NCBI RefSeq assembly: GCF_016584105.1
Contig: NZ_NRSM01000015.1
Span: forward strand, 1-64,000
Length of the DNA stretch: 64,000 nucleotides
Direction: 5' to 3'
DNA from: Ectothiorhodospira shaposhnikovii
GTDB taxonomy: Bacteria > Pseudomonadota > Gammaproteobacteria > Ectothiorhodospirales > Ectothiorhodospiraceae
The notes beneath the pieces are model-generated. The model saw only the letters and a program-made list of their open reading frames with translations, was not told the origin of the DNA and did no database searches. Of this stretch, positions 46,272-56,752 are shown piece by piece. A program made the translations under genes and the position numbers. Each line of letters starts with the position of its first letter. Positions within the stretch are counted from its first letter, which is position 1.

Positions 46272-47720
46272 CTATAGCTTGTCTTCACCTTCCGGGGCCA
46301 GATCTCCCAGGCCATAACGCCTGAGTTTCACATAGAAACTCTGCCGGCTCAGCCCCAGCATCTCTGCGGCCGAAGCGCGGTTGTCATTGGTCAACTCCAG
46401 GGCGGCCTCAATGCACAGACGTTCGATCATGTCGGTACTTTCCCGCACCAGATCCTTGAGCGGCACGCGCCCGACCAACTCGGTGAGCTGTTCGACCGAG
46501 CGCGGGCCATCGCGCACGATCACGGACTGCCTGGGCATGCGCGCCCCCACACTGCGGATGGTGAAACCCAGACAGGGATTATCCACATCCAGCACCGCCA
46601 CCGCGGAAATCTCCACTTCCGCGGAAGAACCGTATTCCCCCCGAAGCGCGGTACTCAGCAGACGCACGGAGCCGTGTTCACGCAGATTGCTGATCAGGAC
46701 GCTCAGGTCTACGCCGGGGCGGCCCAGCCAACGCCCGAGGGACTGTCCCCGCACCTGATCTTCAGTGGGCATCTGGGTCAATTCGAGAAAGGCAAGGTTC
46801 GCGGTCAATATGCGCCCACTCAAATCGGTGACCACAAATCCATCAGGGGCCCGCTCCACCAGGTCAAGCACCCGGGAGTGGGTCCGCGGCCCCACCGACG
46901 ACAGGACATCCAGCACCGGGCAACGTAACCGGATCAAAAAATGGGAAGCGTTGTCCTGGCGAAACAGGGAAGCAGCAACGATGAATTCCCGCTTGCCCTC
47001 CAGGGAACGGACCGTGACATCGTCTGCATGACCGGTGGCACGCACCGTGGCAAGCATGTCCTGTATGGACTGGGTATTTTCCAGGTCAAAACCTTCGGGG
47101 AATACCTTGCCGACCATTCTGCCGGTGGTTTCCCCCAGCAGTTCACAGGCGGCCGGATTGGCCTCAACCACCTTGTGAGTGGCGGCATCCATGATGAGGA
47201 CGGCTTCGGAAGCCACCTGAAACAGCAGACGATAACGGGTCTCGGCATGACGCAGGCGCGAGTATTCACGCTCCATCATCTGCTGGGATTCCACCAGTCG
47301 GCGCTGCAGCGTCGCAATACTGCGCAGGTCCCTGCCCATGGCAACTACACGCCCATCATCCCCGACCCTGACAGCGGAATACATGACGGGCACATTCACG
47401 CCACGGCCGGAGGGATGATTGACCTGGCGCCATCGTGGATTACAGGAGGCTCCCGCATCCCGAAGCAGTGCCTCGATCTTGCCGCGGCTATCCAGGGTGA
47501 CGGTATCGACCCAGGGCTTGCCCAGCCATTGCCCGTATCCTTCGGTGGAAAGTTCGTCGCTGCCAAAAGCCAGATCCTGGATGACGCCGGCATCATCCAG
47601 GACAAGGGAAACATCCGCCACCGCGGCAATCAACGCAGCCACCTGGTCGGGCTTCAGCTCCCCGAGCGACTGCTTTGGGGACTTGAACTGCTTCACGCGC
47701 TCCACACTTATCGGTATCAA
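46272..47720 (-). CDS. ppsR: Transcriptional repressor of photosynthesis genes (PpsR/CrtJ)
   Basis: A 482-residue regulator that represses bch and puc/puf genes under oxidising conditions. It has an N-terminal region and PAS domains at about 30-140, 155-270 and 285-395, and a FIS-type helix-turn-helix at about 430-472 (NDNRASAAEMLGLSRQSFYV). Cys267 (IRLRCPVLD) and Cys436 in the HTH (RLCIEAALE) correspond to the redox pair of CrtJ. The start is a TTG at 47720 or a GTG at 47705, uncertain. It lies 20 nt after ppaA, its antirepressor partner. Confidence 0.93.
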   Translation of the reverse strand: MIPISVERVKQFKSPKQSLGELKPDQVAALIAAVADVSLVLDDAGVIQDLAFGSDELSTEGYGQWLGKPWVDTVTLDSRGKIEALLRDAGASCNPRWRQVNHPSGRGVNVPVMYSAVRVGDDGRVVAMGRDLRSIATLQRRLVESQQMMEREYSRLRHAETRYRLLFQVASEAVLIMDAATHKVVEANPAACELLGETTGRMVGKVFPEGFDLENTQSIQDMLATVRATGHADDVTVRSLEGKREFIVAASLFRQDNASHFLIRLRCPVLDVLSSVGPRTHSRVLDLVERAPDGFVVTDLSGRILTANLAFLELTQMPTEDQVRGQSLGRWLGRPGVDLSVLISNLREHGSVRLLSTALRGEYGSSAEVEISAVAVLDVDNPCLGFTIRSVGARMPRQSVIVRDGPRSVEQLTELVGRVPLKDLVRESTDMIERLCIEAALELTNDNRASAAEMLGLSRQSFYVKLRRYGLGDLAPEGEDKL

Positions 47721-47740
47721 TCACTTGCGTCCAGATCACG

Positions 47741-48766
47741 TCAGATTTGCGAACTCATGCAAACCACTCGCCGGACCAGCATCTCTTCGGCACGTCGCAC
47801 CGCGTCTTTGCCGTCCACCGCCGCCATGTCGGCACCTGCCACCGAAGCCAATCGTGGATTCTCCACAAACAGACGCCCTCCAACGAGTACGCCGATGGAA
47901 GGATTTCGGGAGACACGACGTATCCCCCTGATCGTGCTGGACAGCTTTTCGAGCAGGAGGTCGCAACTGACGGACAGTGCCACCACGTCAAACCATTCCC
48001 TATGCACCAGATGATTGAGCTCGGTTGCGGTGATCGCAGGATCACAGGTGACTTCCCAACCTGCCCGACGAAAGAATTCTGACACCATCAACAGGCCAAA
48101 TGTATGGTGCTCTCCTGGAACGGGGGCCATCAGCACCCGTTTCTGACCAGGCGTCCCCTGGCCATGCTCCCCTGCAAAGAGGCCACCCAACTCCCTCAAT
48201 ACATGCTGAAGCCGGCAGAGCCCCACGGTAACTTCGGTAAAATCCGCCTGATCAATGTCCCACAGCTCGCCCAGGCGTTTTGCCGTAGGGGCCAGCAACC
48301 GCATGAATATGTCTTCCAGAGAGGCACCGCCCGCCCTCAGCATATCCACATAGGAGGACGCAGCAGCGGCATCATGCTCCATGACCAGTCGGGCAAACGC
48401 CTCCACCGACTGCGAGGTGATGGGCACCGGCTGCGCACCCATGGGCTCGGCACCCCCACCCCGGGGCACGGAACGCTCCACTCCGGCACCCCCGGGCCGA
48501 CGACGGCCATCACCTTTTGCGCGGGTGCGGTGGACAAGCATCAGACGGGGGATGATCTCTCCCTCGATCACCCTGGACAGTTCGGTTCTCAGTCGCTCGG
48601 AGTCATGGTCCGGGGGTGTCCCCACCATCTCGCCTTCACGGCAAGATCGTCCTGCCCCATCCGCGCCCGGCCCGTATCCGCCCCGTATGCGCGCCTCTCC
48701 ATCTCCACCAGCACCGCGGGTCGGAACCCGGTCATCACGACTGGCCGGACGTCTCGCAGTCACCAT
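47741..48766 (-). CDS. ppaA: Antirepressor PpaA/AerR (B12-binding-domain regulator)
   Basis: A 341-residue protein. The N-terminal half is Gly/Arg-rich and variable. The C-terminal part is a B12/SCHIC-type binding domain (MAPVPGEHHTFGLLMVSEFF, RRAGWEVTCDPAIT, ALSVSCDLLLEKL). AerR/PpaA senses light through cobalamin or heme and relieves CrtJ/PpsR repression. The start MVTARRPASRDD at 48766 has a GGGGAGTTT ribosome site, so it is preferred over an upstream in-frame codon. It is divergent from bchF, with a shared control region. Confidence 0.88.
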   Translation of the reverse strand: MVTARRPASRDDRVPTRGAGGDGEARIRGGYGPGADGAGRSCREGEMVGTPPDHDSERLRTELSRVIEGEIIPRLMLVHRTRAKGDGRRRPGGAGVERSVPRGGGAEPMGAQPVPITSQSVEAFARLVMEHDAAAASSYVDMLRAGGASLEDIFMRLLAPTAKRLGELWDIDQADFTEVTVGLCRLQHVLRELGGLFAGEHGQGTPGQKRVLMAPVPGEHHTFGLLMVSEFFRRAGWEVTCDPAITATELNHLVHREWFDVVALSVSCDLLLEKLSSTIRGIRRVSRNPSIGVLVGGRLFVENPRLASVAGADMAAVDGKDAVRRAEEMLVRRVVCMSSQI

Positions 48767-48919
48767 AAACTCCCCCCAGGACACCGAAAAGCCACCTTGG
48801 CGGTGACATCCGTAAGGCGCCAGGAAAACTGATGCCATTCTCCTGACAAATCGATCTTGGCAGTCTAGCAGGATGGGGACGTTTTTTGCCTACGAAAATC
48901 ATGGTTGTCCATCCCGCAA

Positions 48920-48955
48920 TTGTCAACCAATGCTTACGTCCACTTTAATTGACAA
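48920..48955. promoter_or_regulatory. Candidate PpsR/CrtJ operators between ppaA and bchF
   Basis: TTGTCAA (48920-48926) and TTGACAA (48949-48955) form an inverted pair. Inside lie two adjacent near-consensus sites, TGTCAACCAATGCTTACG (48921-48938) and CGT-N12-ACA (48937-48954), each one base off TGT-N12-ACA. The TTGACA could also be a -35 for bchF. Cooperative repression of both divergent genes is an inference. Confidence 0.4.
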
Positions 48956-49013
48956 ACCGGGGGCCCTTGTACAAACTCACGCCACCACGTTGAGTTGTCT
49001 GGAGAAAGGCGCA

Positions 49014-50776
<1,763 letters not shown>

Positions 50777-50780
50777 TGTC

Positions 50781-52388
50781 GTGCAACTGACGGTCTGGAC
50801 CTATGAGGGCCCACCCCATGTGGGCGCCATGCGCGTGGCCACCGGGATGGAAGGCCTCCATTACGTGATTCATGCACCGCAGGGTGACACCTATGCGGAT
50901 CTGCTGTTCACCATGATCGAGCGTCGCGACAAGCGTCCGCCGGTGACCTACACCACGTTCAAGGGGCGTGATCTGGGCCAGGACACGGCCGAGCTGTTCA
51001 TGGACGCGGCCCGTGAGGCCTGTGACCGCTTCAAGCCCCAGGCAATGCTGGTCAGCTCATCCTGTACCGCGGAACTGATCCAGGATGATCCGGGCGGACT
51101 GGCCAAGGGTCTGGGCCTGCCCGTCCCCGCCATCCCGCTTGAACTGTCGTCCTACCAGCGCAAGGAAAACTGGGGCGCCTCGGAAGCCTTCTACCAGATC
51201 GTCCGTGGTCTGGCCGGCCCCCGCGCACCCGCCCCGGGCACCGAGCGCCCCTCTCGCCCCGAAGGGCAACGGCCCCGCTGCAATATCCTGGGCCCCACGG
51301 CCCTGGGGTTCCGGCACCGGGATGACGTTCAGGAAATCACCCGGTTGCTGAACAGCCTCGGGATTGATGTCCATGTGACCGCACCCATGGGTGCCACACC
51401 GATGGACATCACCCGCCTGGGCGAAGCCGACTTCAATGTGGTCCTCTATCCCGAGATTGCCGCCACCGCCGCCAAATGGCTGGAACGGATGTTCAGGCAA
51501 CCCTTCACCAAGGTCGTGCCCATCGGGGTCGGCGCCACCCGCGAATTCATCGCCGAGGTGGCCGCCCTGGCCGGTGTCGACCCGGAACCAGCGCTACGGG
51601 ACGGCGATTCCCGTCTACCCTGGTATTCACGGTCGGTGGACTCCAACTATCTCACCGGCAAGCGGGTGTTCATTTTCGGCGACGCCACCCACGCGGTTGC
51701 GGCGGCCCGGATCGCCACCGAGGAATTCGGCTTCACCGTGGTGGGGCTGGGCACCTATAGCCGGGAATTTGCCCGGGAGGTGCGAGAGGCGGCCAGGCAG
51801 TATGATATCGAGCCCCTGATCACCGATGATTATCTGGAAGTGGAAGCCCAGGTGGCGGAACTGCATCCGGAACTGGTCCTGGGTACCCAGATGGAACGGC
51901 ACATTGCCAAACGCCTGGGCGTGGGTTGCGCCGTCATCTCCGCGCCGGTCCATGTACAGGACTTCCCTGCCCGCTATGCCCCACAGATGGGTTTTGGCGG
52001 TGCCAACGTCCTGTTCGACACCTGGGTTCACCCCCTGATGATGGGCCTGGAAGAACATCTGCTGGGCATGTTCCGGGAAGACTTCGAGTTCCACGCCGAG
52101 GCCGGCCCCTCGCACCTGGGCGCCAGCGCGCCGGCGGAAACCCGCGCCGTGGAACCGACCCTGTCGGCCGCGCCCGCCGCCGAGACCACGCCGGAAACGA
52201 CACCCGAGGCAACACCCGACGATGGCGAGCCGGTCTGGTCGCCGGAGGCGGAAAAGGAGCTGCGCAAGATTCCCTTCTTCGTACGCGGCAAGGCACGACG
52301 CAACACCGAGCGCTTTGCCAAGGAACGGGGAATCAGCCGTATCGAGATCGACACCCTGTATGACGCCAAGGCGCACTTCGGCCGGTGA
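50781..52388 (+). CDS. bchB: Light-independent protochlorophyllide reductase subunit B
   Basis: A 535-residue subunit that binds protochlorophyllide with BchN. Asp36 (QGDTYAD), the unusual fourth ligand of the NB cluster, and Cys95 ([10 protein letters not shown]) are present, as is the catalytic-site Asp287 in [13 protein letters not shown]. It carries a Pro/Arg-rich insertion at about 147-166 and an Ala/Thr/Pro-rich linker at about 442-476 before the C-terminal helical DPOR tail ([20 protein letters not shown]). The start is GTG. The electron donor gene bchL is not beside it. Confidence 0.97.
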   Translation: MQLTVWTYEGPPHVGAMRVATGMEGLHYVIHAPQGDTYADLLFTMIERRDKRPPVTYTTFKGRDLGQDTAELFMDAAREACDRFKPQAMLVSSSCTAELIQDDPGGLAKGLGLPVPAIPLELSSYQRKENWGASEAFYQIVRGLAGPRAPAPGTERPSRPEGQRPRCNILGPTALGFRHRDDVQEITRLLNSLGIDVHVTAPMGATPMDITRLGEADFNVVLYPEIAATAAKWLERMFRQPFTKVVPIGVGATREFIAEVAALAGVDPEPALRDGDSRLPWYSRSVDSNYLTGKRVFIFGDATHAVAAARIATEEFGFTVVGLGTYSREFAREVREAARQYDIEPLITDDYLEVEAQVAELHPELVLGTQMERHIAKRLGVGCAVISAPVHVQDFPARYAPQMGFGGANVLFDTWVHPLMMGLEEHLLGMFREDFEFHAEAGPSHLGASAPAETRAVEPTLSAAPAAETTPETTPEATPDDGEPVWSPEAEKELRKIPFFVRGKARRNTERFAKERGISRIEIDTLYDAKAHFGR

Positions 52389-52520
52389 GCCATGCCGGTA
52401 CGAATTTCATGCATGCCCTGTCCTGATCAGGATGAATGGCCTGCGGGGATGAGGACTTCCCCGCGGCCGACTATAATCAGGGGCCATGCAGCCCCATTTT
52501 GACTGACACGGATTTGCCCG
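52389..52520 (+). promoter_or_regulatory. bchB-bchM junction: hairpin and candidate promoter, bchH and bchL absent
   Basis: A stem GCGGGG...CCCCGC (52443-52467) is followed by TATAAT (52472-52477) and a second small hairpin GGGG-CCATGCA-GCCCC then ATTTT (52481-52500). This looks like a terminator-like hairpin followed by a new promoter for bchM. The -35 is weak. In most purple bacteria bchH and bchL lie here. Confidence 0.4.
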
Positions 52521-53240
52521 ATGCCCTCTTCCTCCTATCAGAAGCGACGCGGCCAGCTGGAAACCTACTTCGACCGGACCGCCGTCGATGCCTGGAAAAA
52601 GCTGACCTCCGACACGCCACTGGGCCGCATTCGTGCCACGGTGCGTGCCGGTCGTGAGCAAATGCGCAACACCCTGCTGGACTGGCTGCCTCAGGATCTC
52701 ACGGGCAAGTGGGTCCTGGATGCCGGCTGCGGCACGGGCATGCTTTCGGTGGAGGCCGCCCGTCGCGGGGCCCACGTGATCGCCATCGACCTGTCCCAAA
52801 ATCTGGTGGACATGGCCCGCGAGCGTGCCGAATCCGAAGACCTGGGCACCGGCGAGATCAAGTTCCATGTGGGCGACTACCTGGACCCCAAGCTGGGAGA
52901 ATTCGACTACGTGGTGGCCATGGACTCCCTGATCCACTACCAGTCACAGGACATCGTCCAGGCCCTTTCGGTGCTGGCCGCCCGCACCCATGCGAGCCTG
53001 CTGTTCACCTTCGCCCCCCGCACCCCGGCCCTGGCCGTCATGCATGCGGTGGGCAAGGTCTTCCCCAAGAGCGACCGCTCCCCCGCCATCGAACCGGTGG
53101 CCGAAAAGACACTGCTGAAACTGGTCGCCGCCGAACCCGCCCTGGACGGCTGGAAACCCATGCGGACCCATCGCATCACCAAGGGGTTTTACACCTCCCA
53201 GGCACTGGAATTGAGCACAGGCAGGAATGATGTGACGTGA
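52521..53240 (+). CDS. bchM: Magnesium-protoporphyrin IX methyltransferase
   Basis: A 239-residue SAM-dependent enzyme that methylates the propionate of Mg-protoporphyrin IX. It has the SAM motif VLDAGCGTGMLSVEAARRG, then IAIDLSQNLVDMARER and FTFAPRTPALAVMHAVGKVF, typical of BchM. Start at MPSSSYQKRRGQLETYFD. It overlaps lhaA (GTGA). It acts on the product of magnesium chelatase, whose large subunit gene bchH is missing here. Confidence 0.95.
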   Translation: MPSSSYQKRRGQLETYFDRTAVDAWKKLTSDTPLGRIRATVRAGREQMRNTLLDWLPQDLTGKWVLDAGCGTGMLSVEAARRGAHVIAIDLSQNLVDMARERAESEDLGTGEIKFHVGDYLDPKLGEFDYVVAMDSLIHYQSQDIVQALSVLAARTHASLLFTFAPRTPALAVMHAVGKVFPKSDRSPAIEPVAEKTLLKLVAAEPALDGWKPMRTHRITKGFYTSQALELSTGRNDVT

Positions 53241-54673
53241 AGGCCGTCAGCCGACAGATCGCCAGGGCGCTGTCCCAGCTAGGGCCGCGCTTTCTGCCCT
53301 TTGCCGATGCAGCCACCCGGGATCTACCCCTGGGACGACTGTTGCGCCTGTCCCTGTTCCAGCTCTCGGTGGGCATGTCCATCGTCCTGCTGACAGGCAC
53401 CCTCAACCGCGTCATGATCGTGGAACTGGGCCTGTCGGCGGCCCTGGTGGCCCTGATGGTCGCCCTGCCGGTCCTGTTTGCTCCCTTCCGCGTCCTCATC
53501 GGTCACCGTTCCGACACCCATCGTTCCGCCCTGGGCTGGCGCCGCGTGCCCTACATCTGGATCGGCACGCTGATGCAGTTCGGCGGTCTGGCATTCATGC
53601 CCTTTGCCCTGCTGCTCATGTCCACCGGCGGCGAGATGGGACCGGAATGGGCGGGGCCCGCGGCGGCCGCACTGGCCTTCTTCCTGACCGGCGCCGGCCT
53701 GCATACCACCCAGACCGCGGGACTGGCCCTGGCCACCGACCTGGCCCCGGAAGACAAGCGTCCCCGGGTGGTCGCGCTGCTCTATACCATGCTGCTGGTG
53801 GGCATGCTGATCAGCGCCCTCACCCTGGGTGCCCTGCTGATTGATTTCAGCGAAATGAAACTGATCCAGGTCATACAAGGCGCGGCTGTCGTGACTTTCC
53901 TTGTAAATTGTCTGGCATTATGGAAACAAGAGGCGCGTAACCCTGCACGCACCTCGAAGAACGCACCGCGGCAGCCTTTCAAGGAGGCTTGGCGCAATTA
54001 CATGAGCCAGAGCCATGCGATGCGTTTTCTCGTGGTGGTGGGGCTGGGAACGGCCGGTTTCCAGATGCAGGACATATTATTGGAGCCTTACGGCGGAGAA
54101 ATTCTGGGGTTGTCCGTCAGTGCCACGACGACACTGACGGCTTTACTTGCGGGCGGCACCCTGGCCTCCCTGGCCTTTGCGGCCTGGTGGCTCAGCCGCG
54201 GCGGGAACCCTTATCGGCTCTCGGCCCTGGGCGCGCTGATCGGCATTGGTGCGTTCACGGCGGTGATCCTTGCAGCACCCATGGATTCGGCGTTGCTGTT
54301 CCGTATCGGTGCCACTTGCATCGGTTTCGGTACAGGCTTTTTCGCCGTGGGCACATTGATTGCGGCCATGAGCCGGGAGAATGGTGGGCAAAGCGGTATC
54401 GCACTGGGTGCCTGGGGCGCCGTTCAGGCAACCGCCCTGGGCCTGGGAATCATCCTGGGGGGTGTGATCCGCGACATCGTCAACGCCATGACCAGCAGGG
54501 AACTGCTGGGTCCGTCCCTGACCGGTCCGGAAATTGGCTATGCGGTGGTCTACCATATTGAAATAGTGTTGTTGTTTGCCACACTCATCGCGATCGGACC
54601 GCTCGTGCGCAGCAAGGGCGTTTCCCGAGAGCAATCTTCATCGAGGTTCGGCATGGCCGACTTCCCCGGCTAG
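53237..54673 (+). CDS. lhaA: Light-harvesting 1 assembly protein LhaA (PucC/BCH2 family)
   Basis: A 478-residue membrane protein of the BCD/PucC branch of the major facilitator fold, with about 12 helices. It has RLSLFQLSVGMSIVLLTGTL, LPVLFAPFRVLIGHRSDTH and YIWIGTLMQFGGLAFMPFAL near the start, typical of LhaA. It is thought to deliver bacteriochlorophyll or help LH1 assembly. The start is GTG, overlapping bchM. It is followed 26 nt later by puhA, the standard order. Confidence 0.93.
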   Translation: MKAVSRQIARALSQLGPRFLPFADAATRDLPLGRLLRLSLFQLSVGMSIVLLTGTLNRVMIVELGLSAALVALMVALPVLFAPFRVLIGHRSDTHRSALGWRRVPYIWIGTLMQFGGLAFMPFALLLMSTGGEMGPEWAGPAAAALAFFLTGAGLHTTQTAGLALATDLAPEDKRPRVVALLYTMLLVGMLISALTLGALLIDFSEMKLIQVIQGAAVVTFLVNCLALWKQEARNPARTSKNAPRQPFKEAWRNYMSQSHAMRFLVVVGLGTAGFQMQDILLEPYGGEILGLSVSATTTLTALLAGGTLASLAFAAWWLSRGGNPYRLSALGALIGIGAFTAVILAAPMDSALLFRIGATCIGFGTGFFAVGTLIAAMSRENGGQSGIALGAWGAVQATALGLGIILGGVIRDIVNAMTSRELLGPSLTGPEIGYAVVYHIEIVLLFATLIAIGPLVRSKGVSREQSSSRFGMADFPG

Positions 54674-54699
54674 GCCACTCGAAACCTGGAGGAAATGCA

Positions 54700-55530
54700 A
54701 TGCCAACCGGTGCCATTACTGAATATATGGATGTCGCGCAAGTCACGCTGTACGTCTTCTGGTTCTTCTTTGCAGGCCTAGTTTATTACCTCCACCGCGA
54801 AAACAAGCGGGAGGGGTATCCACTGGAGTCTGATCGTTCCCCCTACATCACGGTTCAGGGCTTCCCGCCCGCGCCTGGTCCCAAGCAGTTCCTGACTGCA
54901 GACGGCGGCGCCATCATCATTGCCAACGGCAACCCCGACACCCGTGAAGTACATGCCAAGCCCTGCAACCCGTTCCCCGGCTCGCCGCTGGAACCCACCG
55001 GCAATCCCATGATTGACGGCGTGGGTCCCGCCTCCTGGGCACAGCGTGCCGATGAGCCCGATGTCACCATGGACGGCGCACCCCGCATCGTCCCCATGCG
55101 CGCCACCAGCCACGGCTTCGGCGTGCCTTCCCGTGACCCCGACCCCCGCGGCATGCCCGTTTACGCCGCTGACGGCAAGGTGGCCGGTACCGTGCGTGAC
55201 ATCTGGGTTGACCGCTCCGAAGCCATGCCCCGTTACCTGGAAGTGGAAGTCAATTCCGAGATCGCCAACCGTACCGTACTGGTGCCGATGTTCCTCTCCA
55301 AGGTGGCCCGTGCCGCCAAGGCCAAGGCAGGTGCCAGCCTGGGTGAGCGCATGATCGACGGTCGTCCCTTCGAGGTACGCGTGGTGTCCGTGATGTCCCA
55401 TCACTTCGCCGATGCCCCCTTGACCCGCAACGCCGAGTCCGTCACCCGCCTGGAAGAAGACCGCATCATGGCCTACTTCGGTGGTGGTCACTTCTACGCC
55501 GCCAAGGAACGCAGGGAAGCCTTCCTGTGA
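54700..55530 (+). CDS. puhA: Photosynthetic reaction centre H subunit
   Basis: A 276-residue subunit with one N-terminal membrane helix (VAQVTLYVFWFFFAGLVYYL, about 12-31) and a large cytoplasmic beta domain of the PRC-barrel type (GTVRDIWVDRSEAMPRYLEV). It covers the cytoplasmic face of the L/M core and helps proton delivery to the secondary quinone. A strong GGAGGAAATG ribosome site precedes the ATG. It overlaps puhB. The L, M and LH1 genes (puf) are not in the window. Confidence 0.97.
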   Translation: MPTGAITEYMDVAQVTLYVFWFFFAGLVYYLHRENKREGYPLESDRSPYITVQGFPPAPGPKQFLTADGGAIIIANGNPDTREVHAKPCNPFPGSPLEPTGNPMIDGVGPASWAQRADEPDVTMDGAPRIVPMRATSHGFGVPSRDPDPRGMPVYAADGKVAGTVRDIWVDRSEAMPRYLEVEVNSEIANRTVLVPMFLSKVARAAKAKAGASLGERMIDGRPFEVRVVSVMSHHFADAPLTRNAESVTRLEEDRIMAYFGGGHFYAAKERREAFL

Positions 55531-56210
55531 GTCACGACGACCACGCTCCTGAACCGATCCGTGGTCTGCCCGAGCTCCCCCCCGAGGGGGAGCACATACT
55601 GTGGCAAGGCGCCCCCCTGTGGGGCGCCCTCGCCCGGCGGGCCTTTCATGTCAGAAAGGTCATGGTCTATCTGGGTATTTTTCTTGCCGCCCGGGGCAGC
55701 TACAGCCTGATGCAAGGCGCCTCCATTCCCGGAGCCCTGGCTGACACCGCCCTGGTCTTTACCCTGTCCGTGACCGCGGTAGCCCTGCTCTACCTGCTGG
55801 CCTGGCTGATGGCACGCGCCACGGTCTACACCATCACGAATCGTCGCATCGTCATCCGCTTCGGGGTCGCCATCCAGTTGTCGGTGAACCTGCCCTACCA
55901 GGTGATCAGATCCGCGTCTCTCAAGGCCTACTCTGATGGCACGGGCGACATACCCTTGGTGCTTGAACCTCCGGAAAGGGTGTCATACCTCATCATGTGG
56001 CCCCATGTACGTCCGTGGCGACTCCTGACCCCTCAACCCATGATGCGTTGCATTCCTGATGCCAAGCGCGTTGCAGAACTGCTGGGCAAGGCAATCCATG
56101 GCGAATATGTGCCGGCCGACCCGAATGCCAGGCCTGAACTGACCGGCATGCTGTCCGGCTCGGTACGCAGAACCGATTCCAACCAGACCTCAAGTCAGAC
56201 CGCATCATGA
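55527..56210 (+). CDS. puhB: Photosynthetic complex assembly protein PuhB
   Basis: A 227-residue membrane protein with about three helices and a PH-like domain (TVYTITNRRIVIRFGVAIQL). Family members help assemble the reaction centre and LH1. It has the characteristic start RGLPELPPEGEHILWQGAP. The start is a GTG overlapping the puhA stop; the stop overlaps puhC. Length is normal. Confidence 0.93.
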   Translation: MSHDDHAPEPIRGLPELPPEGEHILWQGAPLWGALARRAFHVRKVMVYLGIFLAARGSYSLMQGASIPGALADTALVFTLSVTAVALLYLLAWLMARATVYTITNRRIVIRFGVAIQLSVNLPYQVIRSASLKAYSDGTGDIPLVLEPPERVSYLIMWPHVRPWRLLTPQPMMRCIPDAKRVAELLGKAIHGEYVPADPNARPELTGMLSGSVRRTDSNQTSSQTAS

Positions 56211-56701
56211 ATGAACAACCGGCGAGACATCGTGCCAACACCACACTGATGCTCTCCGGGCTGGCGGCATTGGCCGTGGCCCTGAGCGCCGGGGTATATT
56301 ACCTCGGCGCCAGTGCCACCTCTGCCAGGTTCGTGCCTGCCCAGGCGGACCCGGCGGAATCCGGAGACGCTCAGGCCACCGTCATGCAGACCCTGGATCT
56401 GCGTACCGAAGACCGCCCTGGTGGTTATCTGGCGATTCTTGACGGATCCAACGACCGGATCCTCCAGGTGCTGGGACCGGCCGAAGGCGGCTTCATGCGC
56501 CCCGTCCTGCGCATTATCATGCTGGATCGACGTACAGAAGAAGAAAAACGCTCCCCTTCGCTCCTGCGTCTGACGCGCTGGTCCAACGGCAGCCTGACCC
56601 TTGAAGACCCGGCTACCGGCTTGCGCTATGAGCTTAATGCGTTCGGCCCCACCAATGCCGGTGCGTTCGCAAGACTTCTGGATATCGCGAAGGACTCCTG
56701 A
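56207..56701 (+). CDS. puhC: Photosynthetic complex assembly protein PuhC
   Basis: A 164-residue protein with a single N-terminal membrane helix (LMLSGLAALAVALSAGVYYL) and a periplasmic domain (RPGGYLAILDGSNDRILQVL, GFMRPVLRIIM). It is required for full LH1 and reaction-centre levels in Rhodobacter. The ATG overlaps the puhB stop. The domain end (FGPTNAGAFARLLDIA) fits the family. Confidence 0.9.
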   Translation: MNEQPARHRANTTLMLSGLAALAVALSAGVYYLGASATSARFVPAQADPAESGDAQATVMQTLDLRTEDRPGGYLAILDGSNDRILQVLGPAEGGFMRPVLRIIMLDRRTEEEKRSPSLLRLTRWSNGSLTLEDPATGLRYELNAFGPTNAGAFARLLDIAKDS

Positions 56702-56752
56702 GTCCTGGCAATCCATTGCGCGCAAGGCCGCGAAACCGGGTAAACTGAATCC

